Shown in pieces: positions 31,503-39,861 of a stretch of DNA of 64,000 nt. Both the position numbers and the translations under genes were made by a program. The stretch comes from a virus, in the IMG/VR virus record IMGVR_UViG_3300037189_023253, positions 1-64,000 of that record; one strand, written 5' to 3'. The number at the start of each line of letters is the position of its first letter. Positions within the stretch are counted from its first letter, which is position 1. Below the pieces are notes generated by a model. The model saw only the letters and a program-made list of their open reading frames with translations. It was not told the DNA's origin and made no database searches.

Positions 31503-32372
31503 ATGCTAGACAACGCAAGGCGCTACGAGATGATCGTGCGTCCTAGGGGTCGGACCCCTGCCGATGAATACTATCACAATGGTGCTGTCTGGATCGAAGG
31601 CAGGGAAGGCAACAACTATACCATCGATATCAGGAACAACACGCAATCGCGTGCATTGTTCATACTGAGTGTTGACGGACTTGACATACTGGAAGGCAAG
31701 CCTGCCGGTCCAAGCAGCCAAGGATACGTTGTCAATGCACAGGATACCATCAGCATTCCTGGGTGGAAGATCAGCAACCAAGAAGCTGCGGAGTTCTTCT
31801 TCAGCCGCAGCAGGGACAGCTATGTTAATGCCATAGGCGGCAGCACTTCCAATACCGGGGTCATTGGTGCGATGGTATTTTCGGAATATGTCGAACCAAC
31901 ACGGCACGAAGACTACTACATGACGCGAGGACTTATAGGTTACGGGTCACAGATATCATCCATCAATAACACATGGGTGGGCGCAGCGTTAACCGAATCA
32001 AGCGATCGGCGCATCAATGCCAGCATGGTAAAATCTGCTGCTGCGGCAATGCCCATGAATTCTGCCGAGGTCAAGACCAGTGGCGGCATCATCGGCGCCG
32101 CAATGCAGCAAAGCCTAACCAGCAGCCCGGTAACACAGGATGTTGGCACCGGATTCGGCAATGCCACGACGTGGCAAACGCAGACCACGCAGTTCAGCAG
32201 GGCTAATCCAAACCAACCGGATGCTGTGCTGGCCATGTATTACAACACGGCCAAGAACCTGGAGAAAATGGGCATCAGGCTTCGAAAGAAGCGTGATGTG
32301 TCATACCAGGCTAATCCATTTCCTGCATATGATGCCAGCGGATGCAAACCTCCATCCGACTGGAAAGGATAA
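31503..32372 (+). CDS. Hypothetical protein of a phage/bacterial family (289 aa)
   Basis: AAGGAGCAGCAAC precedes the ATG. The N-terminal 110 residues (RYEMIVRPRGRTPADEYYHN, then YTIDIRNNTQSRALFILSVD and SIPGWKISNQEAAEFFFSR) match a family of unknown function found in phage and bacterial genomes, likely a beta-sandwich. The rest is Ser/Thr/Ala/Gln-rich, with a short basic segment LRKKRDVSYQANPFPAYD at the end. It may be secreted or a structural protein. A strong terminator follows. Confidence 0.7.
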   Translation: MLDNARRYEMIVRPRGRTPADEYYHNGAVWIEGREGNNYTIDIRNNTQSRALFILSVDGLDILEGKPAGPSSQGYVVNAQDTISIPGWKISNQEAAEFFFSRSRDSYVNAIGGSTSNTGVIGAMVFSEYVEPTRHEDYYMTRGLIGYGSQISSINNTWVGAALTESSDRRINASMVKSAAAAMPMNSAEVKTSGGIIGAAMQQSLTSSPVTQDVGTGFGNATTWQTQTTQFSRANPNQPDAVLAMYYNTAKNLEKMGIRLRKKRDVSYQANPFPAYDASGCKPPSDWKG

Positions 32373-32378
32373 ACCAAA

Positions 32379-32406
32379 AGAAAGCGGGCCTTTTGGCCCG
32401 CTTTCT
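32379..32406 (+). terminator. Terminator after the VWA operon
   Basis: Perfect 12-bp stem (32379-32390 with 32395-32406, loop TTTT) followed by ATTTTATC. Confidence 0.85.
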
Positions 32407-33021
32407 ATTTTATCATTTGTAACCAAACCTCAAATGCCGGTAACATCACAAACTTCATATAGCAGACATGACATGGTGGTACTGAATCCACTCGCGGAAG
32501 GGACGGTTACCGTCAGGAACGCGAACAAATGCCCGCTGCGGGCGACCGAGAAGCACGGCTGTGCCAACGTATAAATCTCCCCAGCCCGAGCTCGGTATAG
32601 TTGATCAAGGCGGCATCGAGGTCACGAAATTATCTTCTCCGGTGAAGCCGGCTGACAAAACGGATCGCTCTAACTGACGTTGTTAACGATCAAGCGCAAG
32701 CAGGTTGATCGAATACCCTGCTTTGCTCCCCCGCTGTTGGATTAAAAAAAATCCAAGATGTGCATGTGATTCTGGTACCGGACAACCGCCAGACGCTTTA
32801 ATAAGCAGCATGAAAATTCGGTCTGTGGAAACTGCCTGTACGCAGCCACGATACATCTCCCCCATTTAACCGCGGGGGAGATATGGTCTATGACCCCAGC
32901 CAACCGCAAACACAGCGTAATCCATCCAACGGATCCATGCGGTGCCGCACCATCCAGGATTAAATCGCTTGACCATGCTGCAATCCGTGCTATAATCTAG
33001 CAACGCAACAAGGAGAATAAC
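32407..33021. other. Gene-poor stretch before the ligase gene
   Basis: 615 bases between the terminator and the ligase ATG. It contains a 33-codon open frame at 32473-32574 (MVVLNPLAEGTVTVRNANKC...), which lacks a ribosome-binding site, several hairpins (for example ATCTCCCCC/GGGGGAGAT around 32855-32883 and TTGGATT/AATCCAA around 32739-32757), and the ligase promoter at its end. I see no protein gene that I would defend and no tRNA. Confidence 0.35.
32969..32996 (+). promoter_or_regulatory. Sigma70-like extended -10 promoter of the ligase gene
   Basis: TTGACC (32969-32974), 16 bases, TGC-TATAAT (TATAAT 32991-32996), 25 bases before the ATG at 33022. Confidence 0.8.
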
Positions 33022-34425
33022 ATGGCCGATGCCCATTCCGACGACGACTTTGATCCATCCTCGCTAAATCTGCTCACCGCTGCCGATGTAATCTACGCGC
33101 TGGAATCGGTCTCTGCTCGTGGTCACAAGGAGCACATCATCCAAGCAGCTTGGGATGCAGGATTGATTGAGTTCTTTGAAGGAGCTCTCATGGCGTATGA
33201 TGCGCTGCGCACATATGGCGTGCGAAAGGCCCCGTTGATCACCGATGAGGACGATGCGCCACAACCAGCCAGCACATTCACCTGGAATGATTTCAAGGCG
33301 ATCGCGGCCAAGCTAGAAACCCGTGAGCTCAGCGGCAATGCCGCTCGAGATGCATTGCGTGCCGCATCTGATACCGCCAACGTTCGGGATTGGAACGGGT
33401 TTTATCGCCGCGTTTTGCTGAAGGATTTCAAATGCGGCTGCACTGACAGCACCATCAACAAGGTCTTGGGCAAAAACGGCGCCGCAGCTGAACCCTATAT
33501 CATCCCGGAGTTCAGCTGCCAGTTGGCTAAGAACGGCGAAGACCATCCCAAGAAAATGATCGGCTCCAAGCTGATTGATATCAAGCTCGACGGTGTGCGG
33601 GTGTTGAGCTTCCTCGACAAGGAGCGCAACGAGGTCACACACTACACTCGAGAAGGGCGCATCAACACCAATTTTGAGCATATCGCAGCCATGCAAGCCA
33701 AGCTGTTACCTAGCCTCAAGTGTAGCATGGTATTAGACGGCGAGATGACCAGCCGCAGCTTCCAGGCCCTGATGAAGCAGCTCAATCGAGGCAAGGGCAA
33801 GGCCGATACCAAGGATGCCAAGCTCGCGCTGTTTGATTGCTTACCCATGGCGGATTTCCTTGCCGGAGAGTGCAATCTTACGCAAACACAACGGCATGAA
33901 GCGTTGGTGGAATTCCAGCCATTACTGGATGAGATTTCTAGCGGTGCTATCTACGTGGTACCCAAGCTTAGGGTTGATCTCAATACCAAGGAAGGCCAAC
34001 AGGCCCTCAAGGAGTTCAACGCTGAGACCATCGAGGCTGGCTATGAGGGCGTGATGATCAAGGACCCGTCGTCCACATATCGAACCAAGCGCACCGATGC
34101 ATGGCTAAAGATCAAGCCATGGATCACCGTTGATCTAGAAGTGATTGGATTTGAACCCGGCAAGCCTGAAAGCAAGTTTGCCAACACTTTGGGCGGATTG
34201 ATTTGCCGAGGCACAGATCAAGGCAAGCTGGTCGAGGTAACGGTTGGCGGCGGTTATAGTGAAGAGCTGCGAGATGCGATCTGGGCTGATCGCAACGCCG
34301 TCTTGGGCCGTATCGTTGAAATCAAGGGAGATGCACTAACCAAGAGCCAAAAGGGCGATAGCTGGAGCCTGCGGTTTCCGGTGTTCATGCAATTCCGTGG
34401 CTGGGAACCGGGGGAGAAGATCTGA
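33022..34425 (+). CDS. ATP-dependent DNA ligase (T4 gp30-like)
   Basis: The 467-aa protein has the nucleotidyltransferase motifs: IDIKLDGVRVLSFLD with the AMP-accepting lysine (motif I, KxDGxR), LDGEMTSRSF (motif III), YEGVMIKDPS (motif IV) and DAWLKIKPW (motif V), then an OB-fold end. Length and the helical N-terminal domain fit T4 gp30, which seals nicks in phage DNA. It is driven by a strong sigma70-like promoter and AAGGAGAATAAC, so it is probably an early gene. Confidence 0.92.
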   Translation: MADAHSDDDFDPSSLNLLTAADVIYALESVSARGHKEHIIQAAWDAGLIEFFEGALMAYDALRTYGVRKAPLITDEDDAPQPASTFTWNDFKAIAAKLETRELSGNAARDALRAASDTANVRDWNGFYRRVLLKDFKCGCTDSTINKVLGKNGAAAEPYIIPEFSCQLAKNGEDHPKKMIGSKLIDIKLDGVRVLSFLDKERNEVTHYTREGRINTNFEHIAAMQAKLLPSLKCSMVLDGEMTSRSFQALMKQLNRGKGKADTKDAKLALFDCLPMADFLAGECNLTQTQRHEALVEFQPLLDEISSGAIYVVPKLRVDLNTKEGQQALKEFNAETIEAGYEGVMIKDPSSTYRTKRTDAWLKIKPWITVDLEVIGFEPGKPESKFANTLGGLICRGTDQGKLVEVTVGGGYSEELRDAIWADRNAVLGRIVEIKGDALTKSQKGDSWSLRFPVFMQFRGWEPGEKI

Positions 34426-34643
34426 TGCTTAATGGATGGCTGCTAGCCATGTCAGATGATGATCTAGGTCGGGCAATTGATGCGGTCTACGACAGCAAGG
34501 TAGCCGGCAATCTCGAGACGACTCGACCGGAGTTGCTGTGCCTGATTTATGACCAAAATTTGAGAAAGCAAGCCGAGCACTTTGCCATGTGTGATTTTGA
34601 TCGCACCCTAGCAATACTCAGATGGAATGACAGCCATGACTAA
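34425..34643 (+). CDS. Hypothetical protein (72 aa)
   Basis: ATG overlaps the ligase stop (TGATG) and is preceded by GGGGGAGAAGATC inside the ligase gene. The product begins MLNGWLLAMSDDDLGRAIDA and is helical and acidic. No known motif. It is part of the ligase transcript. Confidence 0.65.
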   Translation: MLNGWLLAMSDDDLGRAIDAVYDSKVAGNLETTRPELLCLIYDQNLRKQAEHFAMCDFDRTLAILRWNDSHD

Positions 34644-34815
34644 TTGGTTGTTAATGGCGATGTTTTTAGCGATGCCGCCGTTGCTTGGCATGGCGATCGG
34701 TATGATGTGGATGGGAAGCCGTGCTTTTGGTCAAACCCTTGGACGATTTCGCCGATGGGTTGACCGTAAATTCCGCGGGAAACTGCCGACGCAGCGCCGA
34801 GAGCCGTTCTTTTGA
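34636..34815 (+). CDS. Small membrane protein (59 aa)
   Basis: The ATG at 34636 lies inside the upstream gene; an in-frame ATG at 34627 is an alternative. Residues 3-28 (NWLLMAMFLAMPPLLGMAIG and on) form one or two hydrophobic helices, and the tail is strongly basic (RRWVDRKFRGKLPTQRRE), so the C-terminus is probably cytoplasmic. Function unknown. Confidence 0.6.
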   Translation: MTNWLLMAMFLAMPPLLGMAIGMMWMGSRAFGQTLGRFRRWVDRKFRGKLPTQRREPFF

Positions 34816-35054
34816 AAAGCTATTCGGACACTTATCAAGGGTTGCCGGTGCTGGTCTTTCGTCCGGATGATCGTGATGAATTGCAAGCATTGAAAACCTG
34901 GTGTCGAGCTAACATAGGTCGTAGCCACGGCCCGGGCGTTCGATCATGGTGGATCAGGCGTGTTAGTTCATCAAAGCTAGGCATGAAACCCTATGACGAA
35001 CTGTTGATGACCACTGGACCGTACATTTTTCTAGCCCAGCTAACCTGGGCATAA
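34812..35054 (+). CDS. Small protein with TTG start (80 aa)
   Basis: The frame has no upstream ATG; TTG at 34812 overlaps the previous stop by 4 bases. The product begins KSYSDTYQGLPVLVFRPDDR after the start and ends PYIFLAQLTWA, the same sort of ending (hydrophobic-x-LTW) seen in the small proteins at 26446 and 37289. Four-base overlap and operon position support it, the start codon is less certain. Confidence 0.55.
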   Translation: MKSYSDTYQGLPVLVFRPDDRDELQALKTWCRANIGRSHGPGVRSWWIRRVSSSKLGMKPYDELLMTTGPYIFLAQLTWA

Positions 35055-35076
35055 AACGAGCACAAAGGAGACAATC

Positions 35077-35472
35077 ATGCTCAGCACACTGCCAAATTTC
35101 CTCATTTATTTCCTTTCCAGCATTGCCATGTTGGCACTGGCACTTTACGCATACAAGCTGGTCACGCCGTATGACGAGATCAAGCTGATCCGCGAGGGCA
35201 ACACCGCGGCGGCCATCAGCTATCTAGGCACTGCCGTGGGCATGGTGATCGCCATGAGCAGCGTGATCATCCACAGCACCGGATGGACGGACAAGCTCGT
35301 TTGGTGCGCCATCAGCCTGGTAGTTCAGCTAGGCATGTGGGAACTGCTGAACTTTGTGTTTGGTAACCTGCAAAAGAAGATCGCATCGGACGAGTGCATG
35401 GCCAATGCCGTGATGCTGGGTGGTGGCAGCATGGCCATTGGGATCCTGCAAGCTGCTTGTTTGGTCTATTAA
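35077..35472 (+). CDS. DUF350-family membrane protein (YjfL-like)
   Basis: The 131-aa protein has four transmembrane helices; the second pair repeats the first, with charged residues at helix ends (TPYDEIKLIREGNTAAAISY is the conserved loop, NTAAAI being the family mark). DUF350 proteins such as E. coli YjfL occur in operons with a DUF1190 lipoprotein (YjfM) and a glutathionylspermidine-synthase-like ATP-grasp enzyme (YjfC), the same three genes found here in the same order. AAAGGAGACAATC precedes the ATG. Function of the family is unknown. Confidence 0.82.
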   Translation: MLSTLPNFLIYFLSSIAMLALALYAYKLVTPYDEIKLIREGNTAAAISYLGTAVGMVIAMSSVIIHSTGWTDKLVWCAISLVVQLGMWELLNFVFGNLQKKIASDECMANAVMLGGGSMAIGILQAACLVY

Positions 35473-35476
35473 ACCA

Positions 35477-35504
35477 TTGACCGAAAGCAGGAACCTGCTA
35501 TAAT
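35477..35504 (+). promoter_or_regulatory. Sigma70-like extended -10 promoter
   Basis: TTGACC (35477-35482), 16 bases, TGC-TATAAT (35499-35504), 17 bases before the DUF1190 ATG. Same architecture as the ligase promoter. Confidence 0.78.
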
Positions 35505-35521
35505 AGCACTACGGAGACAAC

Positions 35522-36139
35522 ATGAAACATTCAAGACAGATTGCCTTGGTACTTCTTGGGACTGTCAGTGCGGTTGCCCTTGCGGCATGCAATGACGACA
35601 CCCCTCGAGAAGGACAGGCCATTTATGAATCCATCGAACAGTGTCGATCGTCAGGCGGCACTGATTGCGATACACGATATGCCCAAGCCCTTGGAAATCA
35701 CATCGCAACTGGTCCACGATATTCCAGCCAGGAATCCTGCATGGACCGCGGACATGAGCGCTGCAACAATGTCAGCACCGGTTCAACTGACGTTTGGCTT
35801 CCCGCCATGGTCGGTTTCATGGTTGGCCGCGCATTAGACACCACGAGGCCTGTGTACCTGCAGGGATATCAAAATCCTGCCACGGATCGTGAACGCGACG
35901 GTCGCCAGGTGGTAGCAGGTGGTACACGGTCGGGCGGATCAGCGGTGTTTGTCGGCAGCTTCCACGGCGGTGGCGTTCCTTACTCCTCTGGCAGCCTTGG
36001 TAGCGGTATGAGCTCAGGTGCAGCGCGATCAGGCATCAGTTCACCCGCACCTGCAGCAGGTAGAGCAGCGGTAGCAGCGCCGAGCGCAGCCGCACGTGGT
36101 GGATTTGGCAGAGCAGGCTCGGGAGCAGCAGGAGCATAA
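35522..36139 (+). CDS. DUF1190-family lipoprotein (YjfM/YgiB-like)
   Basis: The 205-aa protein opens MKHSRQIALVLLGTVSAVAL followed by AACNDD: a lipoprotein signal with lipobox LAAC. The next 80 residues hold the DUF1190 pattern of paired cysteines (SIEQCRSSGGTDCDTRYAQA and SSQESCMDRGHERC), and the C-terminal half is Gly/Ser/Ala-rich low complexity, as in YgiB. In bacteria this gene pairs with YgiC/YjfC ATP-grasp enzymes, as it does here 1 base away. Confidence 0.85.
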   Translation: MKHSRQIALVLLGTVSAVALAACNDDTPREGQAIYESIEQCRSSGGTDCDTRYAQALGNHIATGPRYSSQESCMDRGHERCNNVSTGSTDVWLPAMVGFMVGRALDTTRPVYLQGYQNPATDRERDGRQVVAGGTRSGGSAVFVGSFHGGGVPYSSGSLGSGMSSGAARSGISSPAPAAGRAAVAAPSAAARGGFGRAGSGAAGA

Positions 36140-36140
36140 C

Positions 36141-37289
36141 ATGAAGCGACATGTGGTTAAGCCTCGGGCTAATTGGACCGAGCGGGCTGAAGAAATCGGG
36201 TTTACCTACCACACGGCTGGATTGCCAGCCGACGGTGGCGATGGCACCTATTGGGACGAAAGCGTGGCCTATGAGTTCACCGCTGCTGAAGTGGACGAGC
36301 TTGAAGCTGCCACGGAAGAGTGCCATGATCGCTGCATCGAAGCCGTGGATCGTGTGTTCAAGGACACCGACCTCATGAAAAAGATGGGCATTCCCGTGCT
36401 CTATCACGATTACATCCAGTGGAGCTGGGCTCGTCAGGATCCGAGCCTGTATGGGCGTTTTGACTTTGCCTACGATGGCAAGTCGCCGCCCAAGATGCTG
36501 GAATACAACGCCGATACGCCCACTATGGTGATTGAAAGCGCGCTGATGCAGTGGTTCTGGTTGCAGGACACCCACAAGGGCTGCGATCAGTTCAACAGCC
36601 TGCACGAAAAGCTACAGGAACGATTTGGTGAGCTTCGCACCATCATGACCCCGGGTGAGCGCTTTTACTTTGCTGGCTACGAGGAAAACGAGGAGGAGCG
36701 CCAAACCTGTCGGTATCTACAAGACCTGGCCACGCAGGCCGGCATGGACACGGATTTCATCGATCTTGCCAAGATCGGCTGGCTGGATGGCAAGTTCGTG
36801 GACCTAGAGGATCGTCAGATCAAGTATTGGTTCAAGCTCTATCCCTGGGAGTGGATGACGGACGATGACTTCGGCAGCTATACACGCAACGACGTCAGCG
36901 GTATCGTTGAGCCCGTTTGGAAGATGATCCTTAGCAACAAGGGCATCCTGCCAATCCTACATGAGATGTTCCCGGACCACCCCAACATCCTGCCGGCCAA
37001 GTGGACCGCCGAGGAGATGACCACGGATTACGTTGCCAAGCCTCTGCTGAGCCGCGAGGGCGCAAACATTGACATTGTTAGCTCTGGGCAAGTAGTGGAC
37101 AAGACCGATGGCATTTACCAGGGCCGCAGGATCTATCAGCAGCGTGCCAACCTGTTCAAGCAGGACGGTAATCATGCGGTGATTGGTAGCTGGGTGGTAG
37201 GTAACAAATCCGCCGGCATGATCGTTCGTGATCATGATCGGGAGATCGTTCGTGATCGCAGCCGCGTGGTACCGCACTGGTTCCTGTGA
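36141..37289 (+). CDS. Glutathionylspermidine-synthase-like ATP-grasp ligase (YjfC/YgiC family)
   Basis: AGGAGCATAAC precedes the ATG at 36141. The 382-aa protein is the C-terminal, ligase-type half of glutathionylspermidine synthase without the amidase half: KMLEYNADTPTMVIESALMQ is the substrate/Mg loop, IKYWFKLYPWEWM and YVAKPLLSREGANI are ATP-grasp segments, and it ends DRSRVVPHWF. The family joins a carboxyl group to an amine with ATP; in YjfC/YgiC the true substrates are not established. A SAM decarboxylase (speD) for polyamine supply is encoded at 43953. It overlaps the next gene as TGATG. Confidence 0.88.
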   Translation: MKRHVVKPRANWTERAEEIGFTYHTAGLPADGGDGTYWDESVAYEFTAAEVDELEAATEECHDRCIEAVDRVFKDTDLMKKMGIPVLYHDYIQWSWARQDPSLYGRFDFAYDGKSPPKMLEYNADTPTMVIESALMQWFWLQDTHKGCDQFNSLHEKLQERFGELRTIMTPGERFYFAGYEENEEERQTCRYLQDLATQAGMDTDFIDLAKIGWLDGKFVDLEDRQIKYWFKLYPWEWMTDDDFGSYTRNDVSGIVEPVWKMILSNKGILPILHEMFPDHPNILPAKWTAEEMTTDYVAKPLLSREGANIDIVSSGQVVDKTDGIYQGRRIYQQRANLFKQDGNHAVIGSWVVGNKSAGMIVRDHDREIVRDRSRVVPHWFL

Positions 37290-37591
37290 TGCAAACCGAA
37301 CGGGACGATTTCACCGGGTATTCCCGGCCAGATCTCATTCGATATGTGTTGGGACATTGCGTGTCGATCCCCAAGGAACGCATGACGCAGATCGGAGACA
37401 TGCGAGCATGGTGCAGGGAGAGGTTTGGTGATGATCGTCCTGGATCCATCCTGTTTGAGGCCATGGAAGGCTGGCTTGATTATTTTGACGGCGATTGGGG
37501 TGATTTTCCCGACGAGCTTAATTCTGGACAGTATCTTTTTTGGTTCTCAAACTCTGGTGATCGCGCACTTTTCACATTGACATGGTTGTAA
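37289..37591 (+). CDS. Small protein of the paralogous family (100 aa)
   Basis: ATG at 37289 overlaps the ATP-grasp stop. The product begins MQTERDDFTGYSRPDLIRYV and ends FWFSNSGDRALFTLTWL, the same C-terminal signature as the proteins at 26446 and 39862. No ribosome-binding site other than one inside the upstream gene. Function unknown. Confidence 0.6.
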   Translation: MQTERDDFTGYSRPDLIRYVLGHCVSIPKERMTQIGDMRAWCRERFGDDRPGSILFEAMEGWLDYFDGDWGDFPDELNSGQYLFWFSNSGDRALFTLTWL

Positions 37592-37605
37592 AAACCTGCT
37601 AGGAT
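37577..37605 (+). promoter_or_regulatory. Sigma70-like promoter
   Basis: TTGACA (37577-37582), 17 bases, TGC-TAGGAT (37600-37605). The ATG at 37611 would lie at the start of the transcript, although AGGA in the -10 box could also serve as a ribosome-binding site for longer transcripts. Confidence 0.55.
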
Positions 37606-37610
37606 ATGAC

Positions 37611-37946
37611 ATGGGAAGATTCATTAGGCTTGATCAACTATCATATTTGGACGACGACTGGATCTTGCCAGGGTATCTACAACGATACGACCAGCGACAT
37701 AAGCCATGGCCCAACGATTTGTTCCCATACGATGTCGTCGTATATGATTTTCCAATACAGGGATTGGCAAAAATCCTCATTAGGCGCTGTATTGAGCAGG
37801 AATGCCGCGGCGATGTTGCTATCGAGAAAAGCTACGATCCTGCTAGGTTGACATGGCACCTTTGGTTCCAGTTTGACAGCGACCAAGCATTGGTTACAAA
37901 TCTTGTTGAAACTCTCATTAGAAATCAGAAAGCAAACAACGGTTAA
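37611..37946 (+). CDS. Hypothetical protein (111 aa)
   Basis: The product begins MGRFIRLDQLSYLDDDWILP and ends with LTWHLWFQFDSDQALVTNLV, a loose match to the small-protein family ending. A second frame from 37606 overlaps it for 80 codons but lacks any family match, so 37611 is preferred. Its stop overlaps the convergent GIY-YIG gene by 4 bases. Confidence 0.5.
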   Translation: MGRFIRLDQLSYLDDDWILPGYLQRYDQRHKPWPNDLFPYDVVVYDFPIQGLAKILIRRCIEQECRGDVAIEKSYDPARLTWHLWFQFDSDQALVTNLVETLIRNQKANNG

Positions 37947-38737
37947 GACGAACTTCTATTTTTATGATTTTGAATAGATCCTCGACTCCATCCGTTTAAC
38001 ATCCAAGAATTTAATTGATCTATTAATATTCTCTTGTTTTGATATCCGTTGTTTATCCAGCATGATTTACCTTTTTCAATCGGAGACCATTTTTTCTTAA
38101 TCCATCCCTGTTTTAATTTTATAGGTAATTCACTAGGCTCACAGAGAGAATATTCGTTAGTTAATGGGAAATATATCCAATTTTTTCCAAGCGTTGGAGA
38201 TTTTGGAAGTCCTATTGTCCATCCATTGGAGATATACTTTTCTGCAACAGTTGGGCTGACCATCTTCTTATCTTCATTCAAATGTATCCATACAGTATTA
38301 GTAGTTGATGACATATTTCGACCTACAATCCAACCTTCTTCGATCATCCTACTGATAACGACCGGATGGACAGCAATTCGTTCATTAGTTGACGGGTTGT
38401 GCATGTGCTTTAACCCTTTAGAGCCTTTGTTAAATCCGCCATAGCCGCCTTCCACAATATTGTAAACGTCTGATCTGGATATGAACTCTAAATTTACAAT
38501 TTCTTTTTCTTTTTCAAACATTTCCAATGGATTATCGTAAACGTGTAGTATTTCTTTGCAAAATGCATCTATCCCGTACTTTTTAATGGCTAAAATAAGG
38601 TTTGATCCGGATCCATAATAATCGTCATTGATATTATCCGTCGAATGAGCACCAACGTAAAACTTGTTGTTAATCAAATTGACGGTTTTATAGACTATAT
38701 GATATTTTCGTTTGAGTTGTAATGTTGTGTTTGCCAT
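37943..38737 (-). CDS. GIY-YIG homing endonuclease
   Basis: The 264-aa protein begins with a SegA/B-type GIY-YIG domain: YHIVYKTVNLINNKFYVGAH has the two conserved tyrosine strands, followed by YGSGSNLILAIKKYGID and the metal glutamate in EKEIVNLEFI. The rest contains four repeats of a W-hydrophobic-containing module (for example RMIEEGWIVGRNMSS and KYISNGWTIGLPKSP), likely DNA-contacting. It is more A/T-rich than its neighbours, inserted between unrelated genes, and read from a late-type box (38773-38780) with an AAAGGTC site. Confidence 0.88.
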   Translation of the reverse strand: MANTTLQLKRKYHIVYKTVNLINNKFYVGAHSTDNINDDYYGSGSNLILAIKKYGIDAFCKEILHVYDNPLEMFEKEKEIVNLEFISRSDVYNIVEGGYGGFNKGSKGLKHMHNPSTNERIAVHPVVISRMIEEGWIVGRNMSSTTNTVWIHLNEDKKMVSPTVAEKYISNGWTIGLPKSPTLGKNWIYFPLTNEYSLCEPSELPIKLKQGWIKKKWSPIEKGKSCWINNGYQNKRILIDQLNSWMLNGWSRGSIQNHKNRSSS

Positions 38738-38744
38738 TGACTAG

Positions 38745-38772
38745 TTGACCTTTAAAATGCGTGTGCTATAAG
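38745..38772 (+). promoter_or_regulatory. Sigma70-like extended -10 promoter of uvsE
   Basis: TTGACC (38745-38750), 16 bases, TGC-TATAAG (38767-38772), 28 bases before the ATG at 38801. Confidence 0.75.
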
Positions 38773-38780
38773 TATTTATG
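38773..38780 (-). promoter_or_regulatory. T4-type late promoter (CATAAATA) of the GIY-YIG gene
   Basis: Minus strand, predicted start about 38767, leader about 30 bases to the ATG at 38737. It overlaps the uvsE -10 region on the other strand. Confidence 0.6.
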
Positions 38781-38800
38781 TATTTGCTTGCAAAAGGTGT

Positions 38801-39829
38801 ATGATGATTAATCAAAGAATTGGATTTTGTTGCAAATGGCTGAATTCCACCACTGAAAGCAAGGACAAGAAGATCCGTGCGGCGGAACGGGAACTCAACA
38901 CCTCCAGTACCACAGTAGCATGGCTCAATCGACAACCGGTATCAGTAGCCGAGGATCGCCTGTGGGAGGTGATGCAGCACAATCTGCAAAGCGTGAAGAA
39001 CGTTCTTGCCCGCGTTGCAACCTTGGACAAAAGGTTGCACATGATGCGATTGTCCTCAGACCTCTTGCCGATGTACACCGAATCCACATGGGGATATTTT
39101 TGGAAGAAATCTGATGTTCGATCATTTTATGAAAAACAATTTGCCGAGATTGGTGAATTCGCACGTGCCAATGACATCCGGTTGAGTTTCCATCCTGGAC
39201 AGTTCTGCGTGCTAGCATCAAGTGATCTGCAGATCGTCATGCGCAGCATCGAGGAATTTGAATACCATGTAGACATGGCACGCATGATGGGATATGGATC
39301 CTCCTGGCATGACCACGGATTCAAGATCAACGTCCACATCAGCGGGCGCGAAGGACCATTTGGTATCCGTGGTGCATTGCATGCCATGTCTCCCGAGGCT
39401 CGCAATCTCATCACCATCGAAAACGAGGAAATGAAGTGGGGCATCGATGACTGCCTCGAGCTAGAAAAGGATGTTGCGCTGGTGCTTGACATCCATCATC
39501 ACCTGATCCATACCGGCGGAGAATACATGGATCCCAAGGATGATCGATGGAAGCGTGTAGTTGCCAGCTGGCGCGGTGTTCGCCCTACGATCCATTACAG
39601 CCTCAGCCGAGAAGATGTTTTGGTAAATCACTGTGTCAATACCCTGCCAGATGTTAACACTCTGCTGGAAAACAAGATATCCAACAAGTCTAGATTGCGT
39701 GCCCATAGTGATGATGCTTGGAACACCGCCGTAAATACATGGGCATTGGGATTCTGGCCCGATGCGGACATCATGCTGGAGGCTAAGTGGAAGAACATGG
39801 CAGCAAAAACCCTGCTCGAACAGATTTGA
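38801..39829 (+). CDS. uvsE: UV damage endonuclease (UvsE/UvdE)
   Basis: The 342-aa protein begins MMINQRIGFCCKWLNSTTES, contains IRLSFHPGQFCVLASS (the family HPGQ block), NVHISGREGPFG, ITIENEEMKWG with the metal glutamate, VALVLDIHHHLIH and RPTIHYSLSRE, all TIM-barrel metal ligand blocks of UvdE. It nicks DNA 5' of UV photoproducts, a useful function for a phage of sunlit water. Early-type promoter at 38745-38772. Confidence 0.92.
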   Translation: MMINQRIGFCCKWLNSTTESKDKKIRAAERELNTSSTTVAWLNRQPVSVAEDRLWEVMQHNLQSVKNVLARVATLDKRLHMMRLSSDLLPMYTESTWGYFWKKSDVRSFYEKQFAEIGEFARANDIRLSFHPGQFCVLASSDLQIVMRSIEEFEYHVDMARMMGYGSSWHDHGFKINVHISGREGPFGIRGALHAMSPEARNLITIENEEMKWGIDDCLELEKDVALVLDIHHHLIHTGGEYMDPKDDRWKRVVASWRGVRPTIHYSLSREDVLVNHCVNTLPDVNTLLENKISNKSRLRAHSDDAWNTAVNTWALGFWPDADIMLEAKWKNMAAKTLLEQI

Positions 39830-39861
39830 GATATCGTACCACCGATATATCAAAGCTGACC

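Noticed and set aside
32473-32574. 33-codon frame before the ligase gene
   Set aside because: No ribosome-binding site or promoter, no similarity recognised; kept only as a remark in the gene-poor stretch.
37606-37851. Overlapping frame five bases before the gene at 37611
   Set aside because: Overlaps throughout, unusual composition, and lacks the family ending present in the 37611 frame.
38748-38798. RBS-hiding stem at the GIY-YIG gene 37943 (ACCTTT with AAAGGT)
   Set aside because: Only 6 bp with a loop of about 39 bases, and one arm is also the ribosome-binding site of uvsE; too weak to add to the hairpin set.
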